From: Lachnospiraceae bacterium UBA3287 | Lineage (GTDB): Bacteria > Bacillota > Clostridia > Lachnospirales > Lachnospiraceae | Direction of reading: 5' to 3' | NCBI GenBank assembly: GCA_002362155.1 | Contig: DETN01000077.1 | Location: 1-37,494, forward strand | DNA length: 37,494 nucleotides | Part shown: positions 8,360-16,018 of the stretch, in pieces | How positions within the stretch are numbered: the first letter of the stretch is position 1 | How the letters are laid out: every line of letters starts with the position of its first letter | Notes under the pieces: generated by a model | The model's database searches: none | What the model saw: the letters and a program-made list of their open reading frames with translations, nothing else | Told to the model about the DNA's origin: nothing | Translations under genes and position numbers: made by a program

Positions 8360-11332
8360 TTACCTTCCGCCGGACAGATGGCGGACTGCTCTCCTTAAAA
8401 GGTCCGGAAGGGCCTGCGCCCTTTTCCCTCCTTCTTCCGGACTCCGCCGGGGAGGGGAAGAAAGAAAGCCGGCTTCCGAAAGCTGGTCCCTGAAAAGGAC
8501 CCCCGCCCGGATCTCCCCGCTGCCCCCGTAGACACGGTCCTCAAAAAGGAAGGGGGCAAACAGGGCCAGATCCCTGTCCGACATGCCGGCCAGCATTCCC
8601 TCCAGAGGAAGAGAGGCTTCCCGGGGATCGATGTCCGAAAATCCCCGCTCTTCTCCAAAGGTCTCTCTGAAATCCTCTGCAAAAGCCAGAGCTCCCCGGC
8701 GGATCCTCTCCAGCACCAGTCTCTCTTCCCTGCAGGGCATTCTTTCCTCCAGGACCGGCAGGACCCTTCCCTTTTCTTTCCGGTAGCCGGTGCAGGCGCC
8801 GCCCGGGTCGGAGACCAGGATCTCCCGCATCATGCCCCGGATCCTGGGCAGAAAGGGGTAGAGGCTCCGGATCCGGAAGCCCCCTGCCTGCTTTGTCCGG
8901 AAGCTTTCCTCCCTGTCCTCACAGATATAGAAAACATCCGCCGGAAAGCCGGCGGCCCTGCAGAGAGCTCCCTGGATCCTGCCGCTCATGCCGGTATCGA
9001 AAAACAGATCCCCGGGCCTGACACAGGAAAAATACTCCCGGATCCTTTCCATGGCTTCCTGATGTTTTTCCCGGCTGTAGCAGCTTTCCAGAAAAATGCG
9101 GACCGCCTCTTCCATGTCCTCCCTGCCGGCAAAGTGCTTTCGAAAGCTCTTTCCCGCCCGGCCAAAGATCTCTTCCGTCTCCTCCATGGAGGGGCCTCTG
9201 CAGAAATCCAGAAGGCCTGAGAGACTCTCCGGCGTATGTCCCCGGGGCGAAAGAGGCAGCTGATAAAAGTCCGCAGGGGCCAGGGCCATAAAGGGCAGAA
9301 GGGCCCTGCGGGAGCAGTAAAGATATCCCGCCCCCTCGTCTCCCATCAGGATCCTCCTGACCTGCAGGGGAAGATCCCCGTCCCTGGACAGATACCAGAT
9401 CCTTCCGGCGCCGCAGCGCTTTCTTTCCTCCTCCATCCACAGGGCAAGGCCTGTCAGATGCATGCCCAGGCCGTAGTAGCCCAGGATCCAGGGGTCCCCG
9501 CCAAAGGCTCCGCTTCCCGAAAGGGGCCGGTAGGGATCGTCCATGCATTCCCGTATGACCAGGGCCTGCATGCAACGGAAGAGGGGGCTTCTTCTTCTTT
9601 CAAAAAGCCTTCCCCGGAAGGGAGCGGCCGGATCTGCCATCCGGCCTGCCCTGCTCTCCCTGATCCGGTCCTCAAAGACCTCCCTTTCAGAGGGGAAAAA
9701 GAGGGAGGGTATGCCTGCCTTCCGGCTGCCCTCCACATCGGCCTTCCAGGAATCCCCCACATGCAGGATCCGGCCTATGGCCTCCGGGTATTTCTGCAGG
9801 CACCTGCGGTAGAGGTCCCCTTTTTCCTTCAGGACCCCTTCCTCCGAGGAGACCAGGATCCCTTCCCAGCCCTCATAGCCGCTTTCGGAAAGCAGAGCGG
9901 CCAGCAGGGAGGAGGGCAGATACATATCCGACAGGATCAGGATCTTTTTTCCCGCCCTGCGGGCCCTGTCATAGAGCCTGCCCCCGGACCGCCGCCGCCT
10001 GCAAAAGCGCATCTCCAGGCGGATCTCTTCCTCCTCCAGGGCCTTCAGGACATCCCCGGGGATCCCGAAAAGAAGTCCCGTGACAGAGTAGATCCGGTCA
10101 AGATCTATGTCCTGCAGCCCCTTCAGGCGGCCGCCGGCCCTGGCGGCCTGCTCTCCCCGGATCCGCAGGGCGGCAAAGCTTCCGGAAGCGCCGGTCAGCT
10201 TCCTGTAAAGGGGATCCAGAAGCAGGAAAAGATCGGAGGGTTCATAGAAGGGCCTGGTCAGCAGGGTGTCAAAGCAGTCAAAGCTGATCCATTCCCAGTC
10301 CCCTCCCCCAACCTTTTCTGCCAGGTAGGACAGGCCTCCCGTCCAGGGATCCTTTGCGGATTCGTACCAGCCGTCCCCAGGGTCCGGGGCTCCGGCGTCC
10401 GGACAGAAGTCCCGGACAAGTGACAGGGCCCTTTTCCGCGCCCTGCCCCGAAAGCCCTCTGCGGCCAGATGCTTCCAGAGCCTTGCGTAGCGCCTTCGCC
10501 CTTCATGGAAATGACCGCGCAGCCTCTCCGGCGCCTTCTTTCTCAGAAGATAATCCTCCCCGAAGGAAAAGACACATGTCAGGTCCTGCAGGCGTTTTCT
10601 GAAAGCGGCAGGATCCATGCCCCGGGCGTCCGTGGCGCTGCCCCTGGTCCTGCAGTAGTGATATACTTCCGGATCCTCCCGGGGGACCCCGGTCAGACTC
10701 CGGGCCTCATAATACAGGGCGGTGGAAAAGGCGATGTCCTCCGTCATGACGATGTGGCCCTGCAGCCTCTCCAGATCCGGCAGGGCCCTGTCCCAGAGGG
10801 ATTTTCCGATCAGGCGGTTCCACATGGTATGAAGGCTGTAGCAGGCCAGTTCTCCTCCGAAAAAGAAATCTCTGACGGCATCCCCCTTCAGGGTCCCGCA
10901 GTCCAGGGCCAGAGCGTGAAAAGGATAAGTGAAGCACCCGCCCTCTTCTTCCGTCACAAAGGATCCCAGGCAGATCTCGGACCCGGAGCCTTCGGCCCTT
11001 TCCAGCAGGCTGTATAGATAGCCGGGAGAAAGATAGTCGTCGGAATCCATGAAATAAAGCCAGGTGCCGGATGCGGCAGAAGCCCCTGTCAGCCTGGCCC
11101 TGTACAGGCCCAGGTTCCTTTCATGCCTCAGAAGAATGATCCTGTCATCCTTCTCCATATATGGGGCCAGGATCCCGGCGGGGTCTCCCGGGGATCCGTC
11201 ATCCACCAGGATGATCTCCATTTCCTGTATCTCCTGGACCAGGACGCTTTTCAGGCACCTCTCCAGGGTCTCCTCCGTCCCGAAAACAGGTATGATCACA
11301 CTGATCAGGACCTCCCTTTTTCGTTTCCTCAT
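8360..11332 (-). CDS. Three-part fusion: GT2 glycosyltransferase, HAD-like domain, SR[DE]G module
   Basis: A 990-residue cytoplasmic protein. Residues about 8-240 are a GT-A fold family 2 transferase: ISVIIPVFG, VDDGSPGD at 43-50 and the metal-binding DSDD at 96-99. Residues about 348-550 form a HAD domain: SFDCFDTLL near 350, LSDMYLPSS near 467, a Lys near 502, and HVGDSWKAD near 524. Residues about 610-880 form a module with LSRDGD near 648 and FFDTGMSGRIQ near 777, which resembles the protein encoded at 14223-15272. The start is chosen because AAAGGAG lies 10 bases before this ATG; an ATG 27 bases upstream has a poorly spaced site. The start lies 134 bases inside the methyltransferase frame. 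Its place after wzm/wzt-like genes indicates a role in building or modifying an exported surface glycan. The sugar donor and acceptor are unknown. Confidence 0.85.
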   Translation of the reverse strand: MRKRKREVLISVIIPVFGTEETLERCLKSVLVQEIQEMEIILVDDGSPGDPAGILAPYMEKDDRIILLRHERNLGLYRARLTGASAASGTWLYFMDSDDYLSPGYLYSLLERAEGSGSEICLGSFVTEEEGGCFTYPFHALALDCGTLKGDAVRDFFFGGELACYSLHTMWNRLIGKSLWDRALPDLERLQGHIVMTEDIAFSTALYYEARSLTGVPREDPEVYHYCRTRGSATDARGMDPAAFRKRLQDLTCVFSFGEDYLLRKKAPERLRGHFHEGRRRYARLWKHLAAEGFRGRARKRALSLVRDFCPDAGAPDPGDGWYESAKDPWTGGLSYLAEKVGGGDWEWISFDCFDTLLTRPFYEPSDLFLLLDPLYRKLTGASGSFAALRIRGEQAARAGGRLKGLQDIDLDRIYSVTGLLFGIPGDVLKALEEEEIRLEMRFCRRRRSGGRLYDRARRAGKKILILSDMYLPSSLLAALLSESGYEGWEGILVSSEEGVLKEKGDLYRRCLQKYPEAIGRILHVGDSWKADVEGSRKAGIPSLFFPSEREVFEDRIRESRAGRMADPAAPFRGRLFERRRSPLFRCMQALVIRECMDDPYRPLSGSGAFGGDPWILGYYGLGMHLTGLALWMEEERKRCGAGRIWYLSRDGDLPLQVRRILMGDEGAGYLYCSRRALLPFMALAPADFYQLPLSPRGHTPESLSGLLDFCRGPSMEETEEIFGRAGKSFRKHFAGREDMEEAVRIFLESCYSREKHQEAMERIREYFSCVRPGDLFFDTGMSGRIQGALCRAAGFPADVFYICEDREESFRTKQAGGFRIRSLYPFLPRIRGMMREILVSDPGGACTGYRKEKGRVLPVLEERMPCREERLVLERIRRGALAFAEDFRETFGEERGFSDIDPREASLPLEGMLAGMSDRDLALFAPFLFEDRVYGGSGEIRAGVLFRDQLSEAGFLSSPPRRSPEEGGKRAQALPDLLRRAVRHLSGGR

Positions 11333-12176
11333 GGTCCGCAATCTCCTTTCCGCCCTCATTTTCCTCCCGGAGCCTGTCCTCCAGGTACCGGTTCCAGTCC
11401 TCCAGCTCCCGGTTCTGCTCCTCCAGCCATTCGTTGAACTCGCACAGGTCCCGGATCAGAAAGTAGTCCCTGCGCAGAGCGTCCTTCTGCTCCGAATCCC
11501 GCAGATTCACCAGCTGCTGATAATGGCCCGGGTCCACGGCTCTCTTCAGCGCGCCGATCTTTTCCGCAGAGGGCGACCAGACGCCCAGACCGAAGCTGAA
11601 GGGAAACTCCATATGTCCGCCCTCTTCCTTCTTCAGATCCTCAAAAAAGCGCCGGCTCCCCATGGGAGAACCGTAGAGAAGGTCCTCTCCCGTATCGTGG
11701 AAAAAGATGGCCCCGTCATCCTTCAGCTTGGGCCTCCATACGTCAAAATCATGGGCCACGTCTTCATAGCGGTGGCTCCCGTCGATATGGATCAGATCCA
11801 GGCTCCGGTCCTCTATCTCCAGAGCCGCCCTGTCAAAGGTGGTCTGCATGACTCTGACGTCCAGGCCGGCGTAGTGCTTCTCCAGGATCCTTCGGAAAAC
11901 ACCGGAAACGTCCTCCCGGTAATCGGAGGCGGTAAAAGCGTCGCCGATCCAGGAATCCACCGCATAAAAACGGGTATCCAGTCCCCCGTCCAGCACCGCC
12001 TGCAGAAAGGCGAAGGTAGAGCAGCCGTAAAAGCAGCCCAGCTCCGCGATCCGCCCGGGCTTTATATTCCTTACATAGTCATAGGCAAAGGGCCTGTGTC
12101 CCGACCAGGTCCCGTAGGCCATCATCTCCCGAAATTCACTGTCACAGGCAAAGACCGGTTCATAACAGGTCCACAT
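11199..12176 (-). CDS. Class I SAM-dependent methyltransferase with coiled-coil tail
   Basis: 325 residues as read. Motif I is ELGCFYGCST near 45-54, an acidic residue after strand 2 sits in AVDSW, and LIHIDGSHRYEDVAHDF near 129-145 followed by HDT near 160 matches Methyltransf_24/rhamnosyl O-methyltransferase-like enzymes that modify sugars. Residues about 240-275 are a Glu/Asn/Arg-rich coiled coil. From about residue 282 the sequence overlaps the start of the glycosyltransferase gene in another frame, and the tail there looks non-native, so the true end may be earlier in related strains. The gene starts 17 bases inside the ATPase gene with AAGGAG upstream, showing tight coupling. Likely role: methyl capping or decoration of the exported glycan (inference). 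Confidence 0.8.
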   Translation of the reverse strand: MWTCYEPVFACDSEFREMMAYGTWSGHRPFAYDYVRNIKPGRIAELGCFYGCSTFAFLQAVLDGGLDTRFYAVDSWIGDAFTASDYREDVSGVFRRILEKHYAGLDVRVMQTTFDRAALEIEDRSLDLIHIDGSHRYEDVAHDFDVWRPKLKDDGAIFFHDTGEDLLYGSPMGSRRFFEDLKKEEGGHMEFPFSFGLGVWSPSAEKIGALKRAVDPGHYQQLVNLRDSEQKDALRRDYFLIRDLCEFNEWLEEQNRELEDWNRYLEDRLREENEGGKEIADHEETKKGGPDQCDHTCFRDGGDPGEVPEKRPGPGDTGNGDHPGG

Positions 12177-13416
12177 CCTCTTTCTCCTTCCTGATGGTCA
12201 GATCCTCCATCTGTCTGTTGAAGATCCCGAAGATGACCTCGCCCCCGGGATCGCTTTGAAAGTGCACGGCCCGGTTGACCCAGCACTGCTCTGTCTGCCT
12301 GAGGACCTCCCTGCCTTCTCCCAGGCCCAGGGTCATGAAATAGTCCCCGTCCCGGATCTGGGGCCAGGTGAAGGAAAAGGAGACCCTGTAAGAGCCGGCC
12401 CGGCAGAGGGCCGCCTCCTTCACATCCCCCGAAAGGGCATGCAGGCTGGTCTCCCCGAAGACCTCCATCCCTAAGCGGTTCAGGATCTGGTAGCCTATGA
12501 TCAGCCCCTCCGGGTCTCTGGAAAGATATATGTCCAGAAAGACCCGGACCCTGGTCCCTTTCCGGCAGTATCTGCCGTCGGGGACCTTGTCCGTCTCCCA
12601 GCCGTAGGCCTTTATCACAAAGTCCATCTTTCCGCTGAGGCTCTCCGGGGAAGGCAGATGCATGGAAGGGCCTCCGGGCGCCGCCGGATGCAGGAGGCCC
12701 TCCCGCATCGGGACCGCCCCAGGTCCGCCCTGGCGGATCTGTATGAACCGGGTCACGGCCTCTGCCGGATCTCCGTCCCAGACAAGGCGCCCCCTGTCCA
12801 GGACCAGGATCCTGCTGCAGAAGCGGACCGCCGCCTCCAGGTCGTGGGTCACGAGAACGATGGCGGATCTTTCGGACAGGTCCTGCATCCTGCCAAGGCA
12901 CTTCTGCCGGAAGAAAACGTCCCCCACGCTCAGGGCCTCGTCCACAAGAAGCAGGTCCGGACCTCTGCAGACCATGCAGGCAAAGGCAAGGCGCATGAAC
13001 ATGCCGGTGGAATAGACCCTGACGGGCTGGTCCATAAAGGGCCCCGTCTCCGCAAAGTCTGCGATCTCCCGGGCCAGCGCCTGGGCCTCCTTTCCGGTGA
13101 TCCCCTGCAGAAGCAGCTGCAGGCGCACGTTCTCCCAGCCTGTGTAATCCGGATGGAATCCCGCTCCCAGCTCCAGGATGGCAGACCGGGTCCCCCGCAC
13201 CGTAAGGCTTCCCCCATCCGGAAGGCTGACCCCGGCCAGAAGCCTTAAAAGGGTGGATTTGCCGGATCCGTTCAGACCGATCACCCCGATCCATTCCCCT
13301 TTCCGGACCCGGAAGGACAGATCCTCCAGGGCCCGGAAGGACTGCTTTTTTCCTCTTCCTCCGGACAGGACATAGGTCTTTCCCATGTGAAAAGCTTCAA
13401 TGCAGTATTCGCTCAT
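12160..13416 (-). CDS. Polysaccharide ABC exporter ATPase (Wzt/TagH-like) with C-terminal glycan-binding domain
   Basis: A 418-residue protein. The ATPase half has Walker A GLNGSGKST at 47-55, an ABC signature in variant form (YSTGM) near 140, and Walker B LLLVDEALSVGD, all typical of the polysaccharide/teichoic acid export subfamily. From about residue 250 to the end is a beta-rich domain (YCRKGTRVRVFLDIYL, then DYFMTLGLGEG) like the Wzt C-terminal domain that in O-antigen exporters recognises the capped, often methylated, glycan end. An upstream ATG at 13452 is inside the permease end and has no ribosome site; the chosen one has AAAGGAG at 7 bases. The neighbouring methyltransferase fits export of a methyl-capped glycan. 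Confidence 0.9.
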   Translation of the reverse strand: MSEYCIEAFHMGKTYVLSGGRGKKQSFRALEDLSFRVRKGEWIGVIGLNGSGKSTLLRLLAGVSLPDGGSLTVRGTRSAILELGAGFHPDYTGWENVRLQLLLQGITGKEAQALAREIADFAETGPFMDQPVRVYSTGMFMRLAFACMVCRGPDLLLVDEALSVGDVFFRQKCLGRMQDLSERSAIVLVTHDLEAAVRFCSRILVLDRGRLVWDGDPAEAVTRFIQIRQGGPGAVPMREGLLHPAAPGGPSMHLPSPESLSGKMDFVIKAYGWETDKVPDGRYCRKGTRVRVFLDIYLSRDPEGLIIGYQILNRLGMEVFGETSLHALSGDVKEAALCRAGSYRVSFSFTWPQIRDGDYFMTLGLGEGREVLRQTEQCWVNRAVHFQSDPGGEVIFGIFNRQMEDLTIRKEKEDVDLL

Positions 13417-13432
13417 AAAAAAGTCTCCTTTC

Positions 13433-14233
13433 CTAATGCAGGCGGTCCGCAAGGCGGGGCCGGACCTTCCGGTAAAGGCAGGCCCCCAGGACCCATACGA
13501 TCCCTGTCAGGACCAGATAGGCCAGGGCCGCCTCCCGTCTTTCCCAGATCCACCGCCTGCCCAGCAGGGCGTCCCGGTATCCCTCCAGGATAAAGCTCAG
13601 GGGGTTCAGGGACAGGACCTTCCATATCTCCTTTCCCTCCATGGCATCGGGATTCCAGAGAACGGGAGAAGCCCAGAAGAGCAGCTGCAGAAGGCCCTGG
13701 AGCAGGGCTTCCAGGTCTCTTATGCAGACTGTGCCCAGGCCCAGCACAAGGGCAAGGCCCAGTCCCAGCAGAAAAAGCAGAAGAACATAAAGGGGAAGCT
13801 GAAGCAGATATTTTCCGGAAAGGCCCCTGGAAAGCAGGATCCCGGTCAGAAGAGCCAGAAAAAGCAGGTGGAAAAAGAGAGCGCTCAGAGCCCGGACCAG
13901 AGGAAGGAGGGGCACCTTGAAAGGGATGCGGGTGATCAGAAAGCTGTAATCCATAAGGCAGCGGCAGCCCCCTGTCAGAAGATCGGAAAAAAAGATCCAG
14001 GGAAGATAGGCGGATGTGAACCAGAGAATGTAGGGGACATTTTCCACGGGCGGATTGCCAAGTCCCCTTTCATAGACATACCAGAGGACCAGAATGGTCA
14101 GAAGAGGCAGGGCCATGGACCAGAGGGCCCCCAAACGGGCGCCGGCATAGCGGGCCCTGATGTCGTTCCGGGTCAGCAGAAGGATCTGCCTTCCTCCCAT
14201 TGCGGGGGGCCCGGAAAAAAGTTCATGAAGCAT
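13433..14233 (-). CDS. Polysaccharide ABC exporter permease (Wzm/TagG-like)
   Basis: A 266-residue integral membrane protein of the ABC-2 class. A short cytoplasmic N-terminus with LLTRNDIRARYAGARLGALW (the usual R-Y-x-x-x-x-L-G motif) leads into about six membrane helices, including WYVYERGL, a long Leu-rich stretch near 150-175 and LNPLSFILEGYRDALLG near 215-231, which is the region before the last helices in this family. It starts 11 bases inside the upstream gene and ends 16 bases before the ATPase start. Together with the ATPase it should form the exporter that moves a lipid-linked glycan across the cytoplasmic membrane. Confidence 0.9.
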   Translation of the reverse strand: MLHELFSGPPAMGGRQILLLTRNDIRARYAGARLGALWSMALPLLTILVLWYVYERGLGNPPVENVPYILWFTSAYLPWIFFSDLLTGGCRCLMDYSFLITRIPFKVPLLPLVRALSALFFHLLFLALLTGILLSRGLSGKYLLQLPLYVLLLFLLGLGLALVLGLGTVCIRDLEALLQGLLQLLFWASPVLWNPDAMEGKEIWKVLSLNPLSFILEGYRDALLGRRWIWERREAALAYLVLTGIVWVLGACLYRKVRPRLADRLH

Positions 14234-15272
14234 AGGTTCCTTTCTCCCTGTTCACAGATTTCTCCTTTCTCTGAAAGATCCTGTAAAAGCCTCTGCACAG
14301 GTCGTAAAGGCCCTTCCAGGACCTGCTGCCGCCAAGGAGCAGGCGCAGAAAGCCCATCTTCCACCGGGACTCCCGGAAGTCCTTCAGGAGGCGTATGGGC
14401 CGGACCAGATAGAAAAGAGGGGACCTGGGCCGCGCCAGGACAAGGACCCTTCCCTGGTCCAGAAAGGGGATCCTTCCAAATCGCCGGGCCTCTTCCGTCG
14501 TCGGCTCCATGCCAAGCCGCAGGAGGGGGGCGAAAGCCTCTCCGGGGGTAAGGTCCATGTCCCCTTTCAGGTTCTCCAGCGCCTTTTCCTGCAGGGAAAG
14601 GATCATCTCCCCCTCCGGCAGCAGGGCCCCCTCTCCGGTCCGGAACTCGCAGACACCCCTCTCGGGCAGGACCTCTCCCCCGGCCAGGATCCGGTATCCC
14701 GCCACAGACCCCTTCATTTCCAGAAAGAGACTCTCAAAAAGCCCGATAAAGGGAGCCTCCGGGGTATAAAGATGCCGGCTTCCCGGGCAGGGCGGGGCCT
14801 TGATGGCGTCGAAAAGGAAGCCTCTGGCAGGAAGCGGAGGGCTTCCCTCCTGCCCTGCGGCGGATTCCGAAAGTCCCATATACAGGCCAAGAAAGGATAG
14901 ATCCATTCCCCGGGCCGCCGCAAAATCCGTCAGCATCCTCTGCATGGTGCCGCCCCAGCCCAGATCGGCCAAAACCACCCTTCCCTGCAGGCCAAAGCCC
15001 TTAAGGTAGCGGAAAAAGGCCTCCCCCTGGTCCTCCTCTTCCAGAGCCCTTCCAAGGCTCTCCCTGGAGCACTCCAGATGAAAGGCTTTCAGGCAGGCCT
15101 GAAAACCCAATTTTTCCCAGGCCTTCAGAAAAAATCCTCCCTCCCGGGACAAAAAAAGGATCCCGGAGGCATGGCAGGACAGACTTTCCCCGAAAAGCCA
15201 TCGCAGATAGGCGCCGGTCAGAGGCCCCAGAAGGTCTTCTTCCCGGACTGCCCGTTCCCGTAAGCGGCACAT
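14223..15272 (-). CDS. Stand-alone SR[DE]G-module protein of the glycan operon
   Basis: A 349-residue protein when started at the ATG with AAGGGGGAG 6 bases upstream; the same frame is open farther upstream (ATG at 15413), but without a comparable ribosome site. Key pieces are ILFLSREGGFFLK at about 37-49, HLECSRESL near 65-73, ADLGWGGTMQ at 102-111, and FESLFLEMKGSVAGYR near 205-220. Each has a counterpart, in the same order, in the C-terminal third of the glycosyltransferase/HAD fusion encoded three genes downstream. No membrane segments are visible. The activity is unknown; it is the first gene of the export operon. Similar modules are recalled as tails of HAD-containing polysaccharide proteins, but this was not checked. 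Confidence 0.65.
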   Translation of the reverse strand: MCRLRERAVREEDLLGPLTGAYLRWLFGESLSCHASGILFLSREGGFFLKAWEKLGFQACLKAFHLECSRESLGRALEEEDQGEAFFRYLKGFGLQGRVVLADLGWGGTMQRMLTDFAAARGMDLSFLGLYMGLSESAAGQEGSPPLPARGFLFDAIKAPPCPGSRHLYTPEAPFIGLFESLFLEMKGSVAGYRILAGGEVLPERGVCEFRTGEGALLPEGEMILSLQEKALENLKGDMDLTPGEAFAPLLRLGMEPTTEEARRFGRIPFLDQGRVLVLARPRSPLFYLVRPIRLLKDFRESRWKMGFLRLLLGGSRSWKGLYDLCRGFYRIFQRKEKSVNREKGTYAS

Positions 15273-15423
15273 ACTTTCTCTCCCCCTTTCAGACATTTCT
15301 TCTACCCACGGAAAAAAGACGCCCCGGGGGATGCCTGAAAAAGACTTTTTAATTTTGTAACTGGAATTTTTCCGGCGAAATGCCGGCATGAAATGAATCG
15401 GGCGCTGGCCCAAAAGATGTGTC

Positions 15424-15452
15424 CCCGGAAATGCCGCGCGGGCATTTCCGGG
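15424..15452. terminator. Perfect 12-bp inverted repeat, possible terminator of the pyrophosphatase operon
   Basis: CCCGGAAATGCC and its exact complement flank a GCGCG loop about 80 bases past the stop of the zinc-ribbon gene. There is no T-run on either strand, so termination is uncertain. The 257 bases between 15273 and 15529 hold only this and a shorter GCCGGCAT-type repeat; no convincing promoter for the glycan operon was found. Confidence 0.4.
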
Positions 15453-15529
15453 TTATTCATAACAGATTTAATAATATACAAACAGGTCCAAAAGAGCAAG
15501 CCCCAAATCGGAGCCCTGTCCGCTCCTTC

Positions 15530-16000
15530 CTATTCGTCGTCTTCTTTTTCTTCCAATTCCGGAGCTTCTCCGGTGATGTCCTCCACTCTTGCGCCGCAGT
15601 TGGGACAGAATCTGGCTCCCTTGGTCAGGATCTTGTAGCAGCTGGGACAGCGCAGCTCGCCTCTGAGACGGTCGATCTTTGTCTCCCGGTCGCTGATCAG
15701 GTCCAGATCCTCCAGCATGGCCAGAAGGGTCTCCACAAAGGGCTTCCAGTTGGCAATGGTCAGGACCAGAGACTCGCTCTCGTCCATGGACAGCAGGTCC
15801 TGGATCTCTTCTTTTGTCTTTCCCTCGAAGTTTTCGGAGAAAACGGCCTTTCCCAGTTCCTCTTCCATGTCATAGAGCCTGGCCTGGGCTTCGGCGATGT
15901 CCGCATTCCATGTCACGATGGAAGCCGCGTCCTTTGTCCTGCGGATGGCCTCCTGAGAGCTTTCCGTTATTTTTTTACTGAATTCACTGAAAAACGGCAT
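15530..16000 (-). CDS. Small zinc-ribbon protein encoded after the pyrophosphatase
   Basis: A 156-residue protein. Residues 1-50 are a charged, helix-forming region likely to form a coiled coil (SQEAIRRTKDAASI, AEAQARLYDMEEELGKAVF). A middle helical part follows, then a C-terminal zinc ribbon with C118/C121 and C132/C135 (C-P-S-C and C-P-N-C) and an acidic end. Proteins of this shape are common in Clostridia and have no assigned function. It begins 18 bases after the pyrophosphatase stop with GGGAGG upstream and so is certainly co-transcribed with it; a functional link is not known. Confidence 0.75.
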   Translation of the reverse strand: MPFFSEFSKKITESSQEAIRRTKDAASIVTWNADIAEAQARLYDMEEELGKAVFSENFEGKTKEEIQDLLSMDESESLVLTIANWKPFVETLLAMLEDLDLISDRETKIDRLRGELRCPSCYKILTKGARFCPNCGARVEDITGEAPELEEKEDDE

Positions 16001-16018
16001 GAGAGGCCTCCCTCTTAC

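Noticed and set aside
6738..8531. Long plus-strand frames opposite the kinase and glycosyltransferase genes (also 9236-10423)
   Set aside because: Composition is Pro/Gly/Arg/Gln-rich without recognisable motifs; the minus-strand genes have complete catalytic motifs.
11333..11359. Upstream ATG for the GT2 fusion gene
   Set aside because: Its GGAGG is only about 3 bases from the ATG; the internal ATG has AAAGGAG at 10 bases and starts right before the GT2 fold.
12160..13416. Multidrug or nutrient ABC ATPase
   Set aside because: The Y-S-T-G-M signature, extra C-terminal domain and TagG/Wzm-like partner point to polysaccharide export.
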